In this document: positions 28,864-37,452 of the stretch, in pieces
Layout of the letters: the number at the start of each line of letters is the position of its first letter
Numbering within the stretch: the first letter of the stretch is position 1
Assembly: GCA_965660945.1 (NCBI GenBank)
Contig: CBFIBS010000015.1
Coordinates: 8,410 to 72,409, forward strand
Reading direction: 5' to 3'
DNA: 64,000 nucleotides
Origin: UBA7985 sp002711265
GTDB taxonomy: Bacteria; Pseudomonadota; Alphaproteobacteria; UBA7985
Made by a program: the position numbers and the translations under genes
Notes under the pieces: generated by a model
The model's database searches: none
What the model was told of the DNA's origin: nothing
Seen by the model: only the letters and a program-made list of their open reading frames with translations

Positions 28864-30435
28864 GTGGTCCAAACTGAAAGCCGAAGCGCAGGCCGCCGTC
28901 GCGCGGGTGGCCGGGGTGCGAAGAGCGCTGCGGCCGCTGCTACCTCTGCGGTCAAGCAGCTGCCCCGCGGCGCGGTGCGCAATCCGGTCACCCCGATCGA
29001 ACCCCTGTCCGCCGATCAGGTCGAGACCATCCACCACGCCTCGCTGAAGATCCTCAGCGAGATCGGTATGGAGTTCCTCGGCGAAGACGCCAAGGCCATC
29101 CTGCGCGAGGCTGGCGCCGACGTCAGCGCCAACGGCGATCTGGTCCGCTTCGACCCGGCCATGGTCGAAGAGCGCATCAAGACCGCGCCCTCGTCCTTCA
29201 AACTCCACGCCCGCAACCCGGCGCGGACCGTAACCCTCGGCGAAGGCGATATTCACTTCGTCCCCGTCGCCTCTGCCCCCAACGCCAGCGACGCCGACGG
29301 CGGGCGGCGGCAGGGCAACCGCGAGGACTTCCGCAACCTCACCCGGCTGATCCAGAGCCTGCACTGCCTGTCATTCATCCCCGGCTACCCGGTCGAGCCG
29401 ACCGACATCGACCGCCGCACCCGGCATCTGGAGGCTATGCGCGATTTCTCCCTGCTCACGGATATGGCCTTCCACAACTACTCGCTCGGCCCGCAGCGCA
29501 CCGCTGACGGGCTGGAGATCGCCAAGATCGTCCGCGGCGGCATCTCCGACGCGCAGCTGGCGGCCGAACCGTCGCTGCTGACCATCGTCAACACCAACTC
29601 CCCGCTCAAGCTCGACAGCCCCATGGGCCACGGCATCATCCAGCACGCCCTGCACGGCCAGATCTCGGTAATCACGCCGTTCACGCTCGCCGGGGCGATG
29701 GCGCCGGTGACGCTGGCCGGTGCGCTGGCGCAGCAGAACGCAGAGTTCCTCGCCGGGCTGACCCTCGCCCAGTGCGCTAAGCCCGGCGCGCCGGTCATCT
29801 ACGGCGGCTTCACCTCCAACGTCGATATGAAGTCCGGGGCCCCTGCCTTCGGCACGCCCGAGTACGTCAAGGCGGTGCAGGCGGGCGGGCAGCTGACCCG
29901 GCGCTACGGCGTGCCCTACCGCTCTTCGGGCGTGTGCGCGGCCAATATGCCGGATGCGCAGGCGGCGCTGGAGACGCAGATGTCGCTGTGGGGGACCATG
30001 ACCGGCGGGGCCGATATGGTCATGCACGCGGCGGGCTGGATGGAGGGCGGGCTTTCGGCCTCCTTCGAGAAGATGGTCATGGACGCGGACATGATCCAGA
30101 TGCTGCAGGCCTACATGCAGCCCATCGAGGTCAGCGAGGCGACGCTGGGTCTGGATGCCATCGCCGAGGTCGGCCCGGGCGGGCACTTCTTCGGCACCCC
30201 GCAGACCATGGAGCGGTTCGAGACCGCCTTCTACGCGCCCATGCTCTCGGACTGGCGCAACTTCGAAACCTGGGCGGAGGACGGCAGCAAGACCGCCTAC
30301 CAGCGCGCCAACACGCTCTATAAGCAGCTGCTCGCCGAATACCAGGAGCCGGCGATCGACGAAGCCACGCGGGATGCGATCAACGACTTCGTCGACCGGC
30401 GGATCGCCGAAGGCGGCTCCTTCGACGACGATTGA
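28864..30435 (+). CDS. MttB-like (COG5598) non-pyrrolysine methyltransferase, paralogue 1
   Basis: 523-residue member of the trimethylamine methyltransferase MttB superfamily. Many members lack pyrrolysine and demethylate quaternary amines such as glycine betaine by passing a methyl group to a corrinoid protein. No in-frame amber codon is present. Family segments include ASLKILSEIGMEFLGEDA, SNVDMKSGAPAFGTPEYVK and EVGPGGHFFGTPQTMERFE. The first roughly 30 residues form a basic, Ala/Gly/Arg-rich tail (GRRRAGGRGAKSAAAA). I prefer the GTG at 28864 because AAAGGACAGG precedes it; a GTG at 28843 is possible. No corrinoid protein or reactivase gene lies in the window. Confidence 0.88.
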   Translation: MVQTESRSAGRRRAGGRGAKSAAAAATSAVKQLPRGAVRNPVTPIEPLSADQVETIHHASLKILSEIGMEFLGEDAKAILREAGADVSANGDLVRFDPAMVEERIKTAPSSFKLHARNPARTVTLGEGDIHFVPVASAPNASDADGGRRQGNREDFRNLTRLIQSLHCLSFIPGYPVEPTDIDRRTRHLEAMRDFSLLTDMAFHNYSLGPQRTADGLEIAKIVRGGISDAQLAAEPSLLTIVNTNSPLKLDSPMGHGIIQHALHGQISVITPFTLAGAMAPVTLAGALAQQNAEFLAGLTLAQCAKPGAPVIYGGFTSNVDMKSGAPAFGTPEYVKAVQAGGQLTRRYGVPYRSSGVCAANMPDAQAALETQMSLWGTMTGGADMVMHAAGWMEGGLSASFEKMVMDADMIQMLQAYMQPIEVSEATLGLDAIAEVGPGGHFFGTPQTMERFETAFYAPMLSDWRNFETWAEDGSKTAYQRANTLYKQLLAEYQEPAIDEATRDAINDFVDRRIAEGGSFDDD

Positions 30436-30462
30436 GCGCGATTAATCGACCTTGATGGAGAG

Positions 30463-30487
30463 GCTGCGGCGCCTTGCCGCAGCTTTT
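30463..30487 (+). terminator. Intrinsic terminator between the two MttB-like genes
   Basis: Perfect 8-bp GC stem GCTGCGGC (30463-30470) / GCCGCAGC (30476-30483), GCCTT loop, followed by TTTT (30484-30487). It suggests that the two paralogues are separate transcripts. Confidence 0.75.
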
Positions 30488-30573
30488 GTCGCAAAGAGGT
30501 ATACGGGCGACCCTCAGTCCTCTAGGGTTGGCGGTACCTTCCAGAGAGCGCAGAGAGCCCAAAAGGTCATCCC

Positions 30574-32184
30574 ATGCCGTCCCCCAACGCACCGAGGCGT
30601 GCGAAAAAAGCCTCAGACGAGCCCCCGTCCCCCTCCAAACCAAAACGTGGCCGCGCCGGTGGTCGTTCAGCCCGCGCCGCCCAAGCCCGCCAGGCCGAGG
30701 TCAGCGCCGGACAGGCCTTTACCCGCCCTCGTCGAAATCGTCTGGGCGGGGTCGAGCTGATCAACGCCGAGGCGCTGGAGCAGATCCACGAAGCCTCCCT
30801 CCACATTCTCGAAAATTTTGGCATCGAATTCATGGCCGCCGACGCCCGGGCTGAGTTTGTCCGCGCCGGCGCCCTGTCCCATGAAGACACCGGGCGGGTG
30901 CGCATTGGCCGCGACCTGGTCGAGGCTGCGCTGGCGACCTGCCCATCGTATTTCGAGCTGACCCCCCGCAACCCCGCGCACAAGCTGCGGCTGGGTGAGG
31001 ACTTCATGAACTTCACCCTCGTCGCCGGTCCGCCATCGGTCCACGACGAGATCCGGGGGCGCCGCTCGGGCGGGATGGATGACTACATCGAGCTGATCAA
31101 GCTCGCCCAGACCTTCGACATTGTGCACGCGCTGGGCAACCAGCCCACGGCACCGCAGGAGCTGGCGGCCAATACCCGGCACCTCGACACCTATCTGGCC
31201 AACCTGCGCTACACCGACCGGACCTTCCACGCCTCTGCGATCGGGGCAGACCGGGCACTGGATGCCATCGACATGATGGCCATCGCCCGTGGCCTCACGC
31301 GGGAGCAACTGCGCGGCGACCCCGGGCTGGCGACAGTGATTTCCGTCAACTCGCCGCGCAAGGTCGACAGCGCCATGACCGACGGTCTGCGCGCCATGGC
31401 CCAGTGGGGGCAGGCCGTCTCGATCACCCCGTTCTGCCTGATGGGCGCGATGGCGCCGATTTCGGTTCCGGCTGCGGTCGCCCAGTCCAACGCCGAGGCG
31501 CTGGCCTGCATCGTCCTGACACAGCTGATCAACCCCGGCGCGCCGGTGCTCTACGGCTCCTACATCTCCAACGTCGACCTGCAGTCTGGCGCCCCGGCCT
31601 TCGGCACGCCGGAGCACGTGCAGGCGACCATGATTGCGGGGCAGCTGGCCCGGCGCTACGCCCTCCCCTACCGGGCGTCCAACGCCTGTGCCTCGAACAC
31701 CTGCGATGCGCAGGCTGCCTATGAGTCAATGAATGCGCTCTGGGCCTGTGCGCTCAGCGGGGCGCATCTGGTCTATCACGGCATGGGCTGGCTGGAGGGC
31801 GGGCTGCAGGCCTCGTTTGAGAAAGTCGTGCTCGACGCCGAACTGGCGCAGGAGATGGTCCAGACCTGCTCCCCGGTCGCCGTCAACGCCGAAACGCTGG
31901 CGCTGGAAGCGGTTGGCGGGGTCGCGCCAGGCGGGCACTATTTCGGGGAGAGCCACACGCTGGCAAAGTTCGAAGACGCCTTCTACAAGCCGTTGGTCTC
32001 AGACTGGACAAACTACGAGAACTGGCTCGACGCCGGGGGTAAGACCGCGACACAGCGTTGCACGGAAATGTGGCAGTCACGGCTGGAAAGCTACGTGGAG
32101 CCGACCCTGCAAGCAGACCGGCTGGAGGCACTGGAAGCCTTCGTCGCCCACCGCAAGGAAGCGCTTGGCGATCGCTACATCTGA
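30574..32184 (+). CDS. MttB-like (COG5598) non-pyrrolysine methyltransferase, paralogue 2
   Basis: 536-residue paralogue of the preceding gene. It shares the domain plan: ASLHILENFGIEFMAADA, SNVDLQSGAPAFGTPEHVQ, ACASNTCDAQAAYESMNALW and VAPGGHYFGESHTLAKFED. No in-frame amber codon. Its basic tail is longer (about 50 residues, PRRAKKASDEPPSPSKPKRG then RAGGRSARAAQARQA). ATG start with AAAAGG upstream. The two copies differ clearly along their length, so they probably have different substrates or partners rather than being a recent duplication. Confidence 0.88.
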   Translation: MPSPNAPRRAKKASDEPPSPSKPKRGRAGGRSARAAQARQAEVSAGQAFTRPRRNRLGGVELINAEALEQIHEASLHILENFGIEFMAADARAEFVRAGALSHEDTGRVRIGRDLVEAALATCPSYFELTPRNPAHKLRLGEDFMNFTLVAGPPSVHDEIRGRRSGGMDDYIELIKLAQTFDIVHALGNQPTAPQELAANTRHLDTYLANLRYTDRTFHASAIGADRALDAIDMMAIARGLTREQLRGDPGLATVISVNSPRKVDSAMTDGLRAMAQWGQAVSITPFCLMGAMAPISVPAAVAQSNAEALACIVLTQLINPGAPVLYGSYISNVDLQSGAPAFGTPEHVQATMIAGQLARRYALPYRASNACASNTCDAQAAYESMNALWACALSGAHLVYHGMGWLEGGLQASFEKVVLDAELAQEMVQTCSPVAVNAETLALEAVGGVAPGGHYFGESHTLAKFEDAFYKPLVSDWTNYENWLDAGGKTATQRCTEMWQSRLESYVEPTLQADRLEALEAFVAHRKEALGDRYI

Positions 32185-32207
32185 CCCCTTACGCAGCCAA
32201 GGGGTCA
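32182..32207 (+). terminator. Hairpin at the end of the second MttB-like gene
   Basis: Perfect 9-bp stem TGACCCCTT (32182-32190, including the stop codon) / AAGGGGTCA (32199-32207) with an 8-base loop. There is no T run. It lies between convergent genes and could serve both strands. Confidence 0.5.
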
Positions 32208-32233
32208 GACGCCATTCGCGGAAGCGACGGGGA

Positions 32234-32464
32234 TTAGTCCGCGCAGTACTCGCCGGTCTTGGAGTAGGCGATGGTGGTACAGGTCGACAGGGTGCTGCCC
32301 ACGACCGTGGTGCCGGTCATGATGGTGCCCTGGGTCGCACCGGTGGTGATCACGGTACCCGTGGTGCCCATGCCAACGCCACCGGTGGTCAGTACAACTT
32401 CTTCAGAGGGAACGCAGGCGCCAAGGGTCAGGGCGGCTACGGCGAGAAAAGCAAAACGCTTCAT
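32234..32464 (-). CDS. Small Gly/Thr-rich lipoprotein
   Basis: 76 residues. MKRFAFLAVAALTLGAC is a lipoprotein signal with lipobox LGAC, the Cys at 17. The mature part is dominated by Gly, Thr and Val in a loosely repeating pattern (TTGGVGMGTTGTVITTGATQ) and ends with two cysteines (LSTCTTIA, GEYCAD) that could form a disulfide. The ATG at 32464 has CGGGAG upstream. I do not recognise a family. The beta-prone repeats suggest an extended or glycine-zipper-like periplasmic element. It is downstream of, and on the same strand as, the L,D-transpeptidase gene. Confidence 0.75.
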   Translation of the reverse strand: MKRFAFLAVAALTLGACVPSEEVVLTTGGVGMGTTGTVITTGATQGTIMTGTTVVGSTLSTCTTIAYSKTGEYCAD

Positions 32465-32724
32465 TTGAAATATCTCCCGGAAAACGGACAAAATCACTTT
32501 TAAAAAACGAATGCGACCGAACGGTGATCTGGCGGTTCAGACCCAGAAAGCTGCGCATAATAGACTAATGAGATTGGTGATAGCGAAACTGTGTAGAAAG
32601 TCCAGTTAAATCAGGTGTTAATTGTGAATTTTCTACAAATTATGTCAAAAAATTTAATCGAGTCGAAAGAGCGCAGTTTCAGACTCAGGGAAATGCTCCT
32701 GAAAACGCCCTTTCTTCAAGGTAA
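32465..32724. other. AT-rich intergenic region before the L,D-transpeptidase gene end
   Basis: 260 bp, clearly AT-richer than the coding DNA around it. Contains an 8-bp inverted repeat TGTAGAAA (32592-32599) / TTTCTACA (32630-32637) and a minus-strand TATTAT box (32562-32557) that could be a -10 element for the small lipoprotein gene, without a good -35. No gene seen. Confidence 0.4.
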
Positions 32725-34302
32725 TCAGAATATATCGCCGATGTTGGTGACACCGCCCAGCCGCCCCGAATTCAGGGAGGACGACCCGCTCGGGTAGCCC
32801 ATGCGGGCTCGGAGCGCGGTGTTCTGCTCATAGATATCGGGCATGATCACCAGCTCGCCGTCGTGGCTGGGCCAGGCGTTGAAGTAGACCGTGTGCACGG
32901 GCACATCACGGTTCAGGCTGACGTGGGTGATGTTCCCGGCCGTCATCCGGGCGACCACGTCCTGCAGCGTGAATTCACCGGGCTTGTCGCCGCTGAGCAG
33001 CCAGTGGGCAAAATGTTCAGACGCACCAACCCGAATACAGCCAGAAGAATGGGCCCGGTCTGGCAGTTCGAACAAAGAATCGTCCGGGCTGTCGTGCATG
33101 TAGATCGACGAGGAATTGGCGAGGTTGAAGCGCACGCCACCGAGGACGTTCTGCGGACCTGATTCCTGCTTCCATACATAGTCACGGACGTTGATGGTTG
33201 TGAAGTCGAGATCAAAGGGGCTGACCCGTCGACCATCGTCAAAGATCGACAGGCCCATCTTGTTAAGGAAATCCGGCCCCTTCTCCAGCGCCAGCGGGAC
33301 GAGGTCCTTCTCCACGATGGAATAGGGTGCGGTCCAGTCGGGGCTAAACTTCAGGCCGGTAATTTTGTCATTGTTCAAAGGTGTCCGCCGCGATGGGCGG
33401 CCGACAACGACGTTGACGCCGAAGACCGGTTCGTCGCCTTCCATGGCCATCAACTCGGCAGCTCCGACGTTGAGCAAAACCCAGCGGCCCGAGCTCGGCA
33501 GCCGGGGCTCCTGCCAACGCAGGCGTTCCATATTGACCCGGTAGGTCACGAATTCCGCCGGTGAGAGGTAGGCGATATCACGGCGGGCCGCGGCCTTCAT
33601 CCGGCTGTAGTAGGGCGTGTCCGGCGCCAGTCCGCTGATCCAGCCGCCGAAATCCTTGGACTTCAGACCGCGCATCAGCTCGGCCGATGCATCCATCCGG
33701 GGTGCGGGGTTGTAGCGCCCCTCCTTCACGTCGCGGATGTAGCGCAGCAAGCCGGCGGTCAGCTCCATATCAATCTGGGAAACCTGCGCCCCGGTCAGGC
33801 GTCCACCGGGCAGCCCCCGGTCAGCGGGCAGATACTCCGTGGGCACCAGGCCATCGAGCTTGGCGCCGTTGAACGCCGTGATCAGGATTTTGGCGGCGGG
33901 CAGCCAGCCACGCGGTCCGAACCAGATCGGGTCGAACTCATTCTGTCGATAGATGCGTCGCAGGTCGGCCGGATCGACCCCGGCGGTGCGCAGCGGCATG
34001 GCCGCCTGACCGCTGAGATAGGCTTCGATGCTGTCGGGACCGGAGCGGGGCAGCGCGAACAAGCCGTTCGAGGCCGTCGGTGCCGAGACTGGTGCCAGCG
34101 CAGCGTTGCGTGCCTTGGTCTCAGCGGCGGTTTCGACCCGGGCAATCAACACCTGTTCAGAGCGCGCCGCGGGCAGCGGCACGGATTCGCGGGATCCGTA
34201 GTAGGCAACCTGTGGGCCGCGTACGCACGCGGCCAGCACAAGGCCGGAGACAACCGGCAGCACGATCCGCCTGATGGCTTTCCCGACGATCAATGATGCC
34301 AT
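32725..34302 (-). CDS. L,D-transpeptidase, YcbB/LdtD-like lipoprotein
   Basis: 525-residue peptidoglycan enzyme. The N-terminus is a lipoprotein signal with lipobox LAAC (Cys26), then a disordered linker, a YcbB-type scaffold domain with a peptidoglycan-binding region (DAS..YIRDVKEGRYNP near 185-200), and a C-terminal YkuD catalytic domain. The catalytic motif HSSGCIRV places His418 and Cys422. It would make 3-3 cross-links or attach proteins to the wall, in the periplasm. It is divergent from the cysteine synthase gene across 379 bp. Confidence 0.92.
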   Translation of the reverse strand: MASLIVGKAIRRIVLPVVSGLVLAACVRGPQVAYYGSRESVPLPAARSEQVLIARVETAAETKARNAALAPVSAPTASNGLFALPRSGPDSIEAYLSGQAAMPLRTAGVDPADLRRIYRQNEFDPIWFGPRGWLPAAKILITAFNGAKLDGLVPTEYLPADRGLPGGRLTGAQVSQIDMELTAGLLRYIRDVKEGRYNPAPRMDASAELMRGLKSKDFGGWISGLAPDTPYYSRMKAAARRDIAYLSPAEFVTYRVNMERLRWQEPRLPSSGRWVLLNVGAAELMAMEGDEPVFGVNVVVGRPSRRTPLNNDKITGLKFSPDWTAPYSIVEKDLVPLALEKGPDFLNKMGLSIFDDGRRVSPFDLDFTTINVRDYVWKQESGPQNVLGGVRFNLANSSSIYMHDSPDDSLFELPDRAHSSGCIRVGASEHFAHWLLSGDKPGEFTLQDVVARMTAGNITHVSLNRDVPVHTVYFNAWPSHDGELVIMPDIYEQNTALRARMGYPSGSSSLNSGRLGGVTNIGDIF

Positions 34303-34681
34303 GGTAAACTTCCTTCCGGATCAATTCCGGGGCCCGGTTCGAGCCCTTGGGCAGCGCCTGCCGCCCCAACATGAAAAAACTGAAAAATAATCAACGACGT
34401 CATTTATAGCCAAGACACATAATGTCATATCTCAGATTTTTCTATCATAAAGTTGATATTCCCCGGATTTTTTCTCTCTTTATCGCATCATTGTGACCAA
34501 AGACCGGCCGCAGCGCGGAAAATCAGGGGTTTGAGGTGCCGGATCGGCCCGGCCCCCTCCGGCTGATGCATAGCGCCTGCCAGTCACTCAATGCCGCCTT
34601 GCACCCCCTCTGGTGGATCCGCATATTTCAGGGCGTACCGTAATCCGCCCCGTCTGCCCCCAGATCGACCAAGGCAATCGA
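34303..34681. promoter_or_regulatory. Divergent ldt/cysK intergenic region, AT-rich centre
   Basis: 379 bp without a gene. The stretch at about 34370-34500 is markedly AT-rich and must hold both promoters. A minus-strand TATAAA (34408-34403) has ATGACA 14 bp upstream, a spacing too short for a standard promoter. No riboswitch or terminator fold was recognised. Confidence 0.35.
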
Positions 34682-35704
34682 ATGTCCGCTCATCCCCAAG
34701 TCCCGCTCAGCAACGGCTTTGTTGATGCCATCGGCAACACCCCCCTGATCCACCTGCGCCGCGCATCCGAAGAAACCGGCTGTACCATTCTCGGCAAGGC
34801 CGAATTCATGAACCCGGGCGGGTCGGTCAAGGACCGCGCGGCGCTGGGCATCATCCGGGCAGCCGAGGCTTCCGGCGCGCTCAGGCCCGGTGCGACCATC
34901 GTCGAAGGCACGGCAGGCAACACCGGTATTGGCATCGCCCACGTCGCTGCCGCGCGCGGATACAAGGCCACCATCGTCATGCCCGAGACCCAGAGCCAGG
35001 AGAAGAAGGACGCCCTGCGCCAGCTCGGGGTCGAGCTGATCCTTGTGCCAGCCGTGCCCTACCGCGACGAGAACAACTACGTGAAGTACTCCGCCCGGCT
35101 GGCTGAAGAGCGCGCTGCCGCCAACCCCGGCATGGCAATCTGGGCCAACCAGTTCGATAATGTCGCCAACCGCGATGCGCATCGGGACAGCACCGGCGCA
35201 GAAATCCTGCGTGACCTTGACGGCAAGGTCGACGGCTTCATCTGCGCCGTCGGCTCCGGCGGCACGCTCGCCGGTGTGGCGCTCGCCCTGCGCGAAGCCT
35301 CTGAGACCGTCAAAATCGGGATCGCAGACCCTTACGGCGCTGCGCTCTATGCCTACTACACCGAGGGCGAGTTCAAGTCCGAGGGCAACTCGATCACGGA
35401 GGGCATCGGCCAAGGCCGGGTCACCGCAAACCTTGAAGGCTTCACGCCGGATCTGGCTTACCGTGTGTCGGACGAGGAAGCGCTCAACCGCGCCTACCAG
35501 CTGATGGCCGAAGAGGGCCTGTTCCTCGGTGGCTCGGCAGCCCTCAATGTCGAAGGCGCCATGAAAATGGCCGCCGACTTGCCCAAGGGTTCGACCATCG
35601 TCACCATTCTCTGTGACGGCGCCGGGCGCTATGCCTCGAAGATGTACAACCCCGACTTCCTGAAATCCAAAGGTCTGCCGGTACCGCCCTGGCTGGACGA
35701 CTGA
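34682..35704 (+). CDS. Cysteine synthase family protein (CysK-like)
   Basis: 340-residue PLP enzyme of the O-acetylserine sulfhydrylase family. The PLP lysine is Lys50 in NPGGSVKDRAA, and the phosphate and cofactor loop is EGTAGNTGIGIAHVAA. GSGGTLAGV and ITEGIGQGRV segments follow. The start is the ATG at 34682. It is followed 26 bp later by a mercaptopyruvate sulfurtransferase gene, so the pair handles cysteine sulfur. Related cysteine desulfhydrases of the Cds1 type share the same motifs, so synthesis versus degradation is not settled from sequence. Confidence 0.85.
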   Translation: MSAHPQVPLSNGFVDAIGNTPLIHLRRASEETGCTILGKAEFMNPGGSVKDRAALGIIRAAEASGALRPGATIVEGTAGNTGIGIAHVAAARGYKATIVMPETQSQEKKDALRQLGVELILVPAVPYRDENNYVKYSARLAEERAAANPGMAIWANQFDNVANRDAHRDSTGAEILRDLDGKVDGFICAVGSGGTLAGVALALREASETVKIGIADPYGAALYAYYTEGEFKSEGNSITEGIGQGRVTANLEGFTPDLAYRVSDEEALNRAYQLMAEEGLFLGGSAALNVEGAMKMAADLPKGSTIVTILCDGAGRYASKMYNPDFLKSKGLPVPPWLDD

Positions 35705-35730
35705 TCCCCTGCGCTGAGGAAAACCAAACC

Positions 35731-36579
35731 ATGACGAACGACCGCTCTGCCCTGATTTCCGCCGCTGATCTCAACGCGCGCCTGCAGGCCGGGACGCCGA
35801 TCCGATTGGTCGACGCAACCTTCTACCTGCCCAACGAGAAAAAGGACGCCCGCGCCCTGTTTGAGCAGGAGCATATTCCGGGTGCGCAATTCTTCGACAT
35901 CGACGCTGTCAGCACACCGTCCGACCTGCCCCACACGGCGCCGACGCCGGAAATCTTTGCCGCCGCAGTGGGCGCCATGGGGATTACCGCCGACGACACA
36001 GTGGTGGTCTACGACCAGAAGAACATGTTCAGCGCACCGCGCGGCTGGTGGACCTTCCGCCTGTTCGGCCACGAAGACGTGCTGGTGCTTAACGGTGGCC
36101 TGCCGGCTTGGCGTGCAGCGGGTTACGGCATAGCGGACGCGCCGACCCGGCCCGAGCCTGCGGTCTACGAGGTCCGCGCCGACTTGCGCAGCGAGCGGCT
36201 CGCCGACAAAGACGACGTCAGCGCTGCACTGGCGGCGGGGCACAGCGTCGCTGACGCCCGCCCCGGGGGTCGCTTTACCGGAACCGACAAGGAGCCCCGT
36301 GCTGGCATGCGCAGCGGCCATATGCCCGGCGCTGTCAGCGCGCCACTGTCGAGCCTGCTGGATCAGAACGGACACCTTCTGGCGCCTGAAAAGCTGGCGG
36401 ATGCCCTCGCCGTGGTCGATACCAGCACCCCGGTGATCACCACCTGCGGGTCTGGTGTCACCGCTGCTGGGCTCAGCCTCGGGCTGCACGAACTAGGGGT
36501 CGAGAGCCGCGTTTATGACGGCTCCTGGTCCGAGTGGGGCCGGGAAGCCTCGGGACTACCCGTCGTCGAGGGCGACTGA
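35731..36579 (+). CDS. sseA: 3-mercaptopyruvate sulfurtransferase
   Basis: 282-residue two-domain rhodanese. The N-terminal domain is inactive and carries LVDATFYLP and YDQKNMFSAPRGWW. The C-terminal domain has catalytic Cys239 in the loop CGSGVTA, the version that marks mercaptopyruvate rather than thiosulfate sulfurtransferases. It moves sulfur from 3-mercaptopyruvate to thiol acceptors or cyanide. The context beside the cysteine synthase gene fits cysteine sulfur turnover. Confidence 0.93.
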   Translation: MTNDRSALISAADLNARLQAGTPIRLVDATFYLPNEKKDARALFEQEHIPGAQFFDIDAVSTPSDLPHTAPTPEIFAAAVGAMGITADDTVVVYDQKNMFSAPRGWWTFRLFGHEDVLVLNGGLPAWRAAGYGIADAPTRPEPAVYEVRADLRSERLADKDDVSAALAAGHSVADARPGGRFTGTDKEPRAGMRSGHMPGAVSAPLSSLLDQNGHLLAPEKLADALAVVDTSTPVITTCGSGVTAAGLSLGLHELGVESRVYDGSWSEWGREASGLPVVEGD

Positions 36580-36620
36580 GCCCCCGCCGTTCTTCTCTCT
36601 CGTTCTGTCTCGTTCTGGAA

Positions 36621-36701
36621 CGCTCGCTGACTGAGCTCGGGCCGTCGAACCTGAATGCGTGCCTTATCCATGCCCAAAGGTCAGCGAGCGCCTTGGCACG
36701 C
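36621..36701 (+). other. Interleaved inverted repeats after sseA (pseudoknot-like)
   Basis: CGCTCGCTGAC (36621-36631) is a perfect complement of GTCAGCGAGCG (36680-36690). GCGTGCC (36657-36663) is a perfect complement of GGCACGC (36695-36701). The two pairs interleave (A-B-A'-B'), so as RNA they form either a pseudoknot or two mutually exclusive hairpins. A possible promoter -35 box TTGACA (36716-36721) follows, with a poor -10. Confidence 0.5.
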
Positions 36702-36780
36702 CTCTTGCTCCCGTTTTGACATGATTTGAAACGAATTATCTCGTTTATGCATGATCAAATTTGAGCAGGAAAAGCCGGAT

Positions 36781-37452
36781 ATGAAGAAAAAAATTTTTGC
36801 CGCGGCCCTGGTGGTATCGATCATCAGCGCGGCCGGATTTGCCACTGCACAGAACCTCGTCGACCCGGTGAGCAACGACACTGACCTCAGCAACTACGCC
36901 GAATACATGAGCCGCAACGTCGCCGATGGTTTCTACAGTACCGACGTCATCCGCACCGTGGTTTATCGAGAGCCCGTACTGGCCAAGACTTCGCTGGACT
37001 TCCAGTCCCAGTACGGTCTGCCTTCGATCAACACGCGACAGCTCGACTACCAGCACAGGCGTTCGGGCTGGCGTCTGGCGACGGGGCTACCCCAGGCAGT
37101 ACCAGAGCCGAAGCAGCCGGTCCTCGCTTCTGGCGAGATCCTCGGCCTTGAGCTGGTTCCCAACGGCCTTCCCGCAGGCTCTGTTGAGATCGTCGGGGAG
37201 GCCTTAGCAAAGTTTCGCGTGAACCCGGGCATCCGGCTCTACCGGGCTCCAAGCGGCAAGTACTACTACATCGAAGACCCAACCGCGCCAGGGTCAAAGG
37301 GCTCGAAGCTGACCTTTGGCGAGGTGCCCGACGGCTCCAAGGTCGTGCATCCGGCGAGCGTCGGCGTAACGTCGGTGCCCAAGGGCTTTGTCGTAGTCCG
37401 GGGACCGGACGGGAAGCTGTATCTCGCGCCAGCGAGCCGCTTCGGCCTCTAG
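36781..37452 (+). CDS. Secreted protein of unknown function
   Basis: 223 residues. MKKKIFAAALVVSIISAAGF then ATAQ is a clear signal peptide, so the mature protein is periplasmic or exported. The rest shows no family I recognise. It has a region rich in aromatic residues, RAPSGKYYYIEDPTAPGSKG, and a C-terminal VVVRGPDGKLYLAPASRFGL. ATG start with AGGA upstream. It overlaps the facing DUF1499-like gene by 4 bp, and both proteins contain a GS(V/I)EIVG string and a GxYYxIE string. Confidence 0.75.
   Translation: MKKKIFAAALVVSIISAAGFATAQNLVDPVSNDTDLSNYAEYMSRNVADGFYSTDVIRTVVYREPVLAKTSLDFQSQYGLPSINTRQLDYQHRRSGWRLATGLPQAVPEPKQPVLASGEILGLELVPNGLPAGSVEIVGEALAKFRVNPGIRLYRAPSGKYYYIEDPTAPGSKGSKLTFGEVPDGSKVVHPASVGVTSVPKGFVVVRGPDGKLYLAPASRFGL

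Noticed and set aside
28864..32184. Pyrrolysine-containing methyltransferases
   Set aside because: Neither MttB-like frame contains an internal TAG codon, and no pyl genes are visible.
34303..34681. Riboswitch or sulfur-responsive leader before the cysteine synthase gene
   Set aside because: No known fold or terminator/antiterminator pair could be drawn; the AT-rich centre looks like ordinary promoter DNA.
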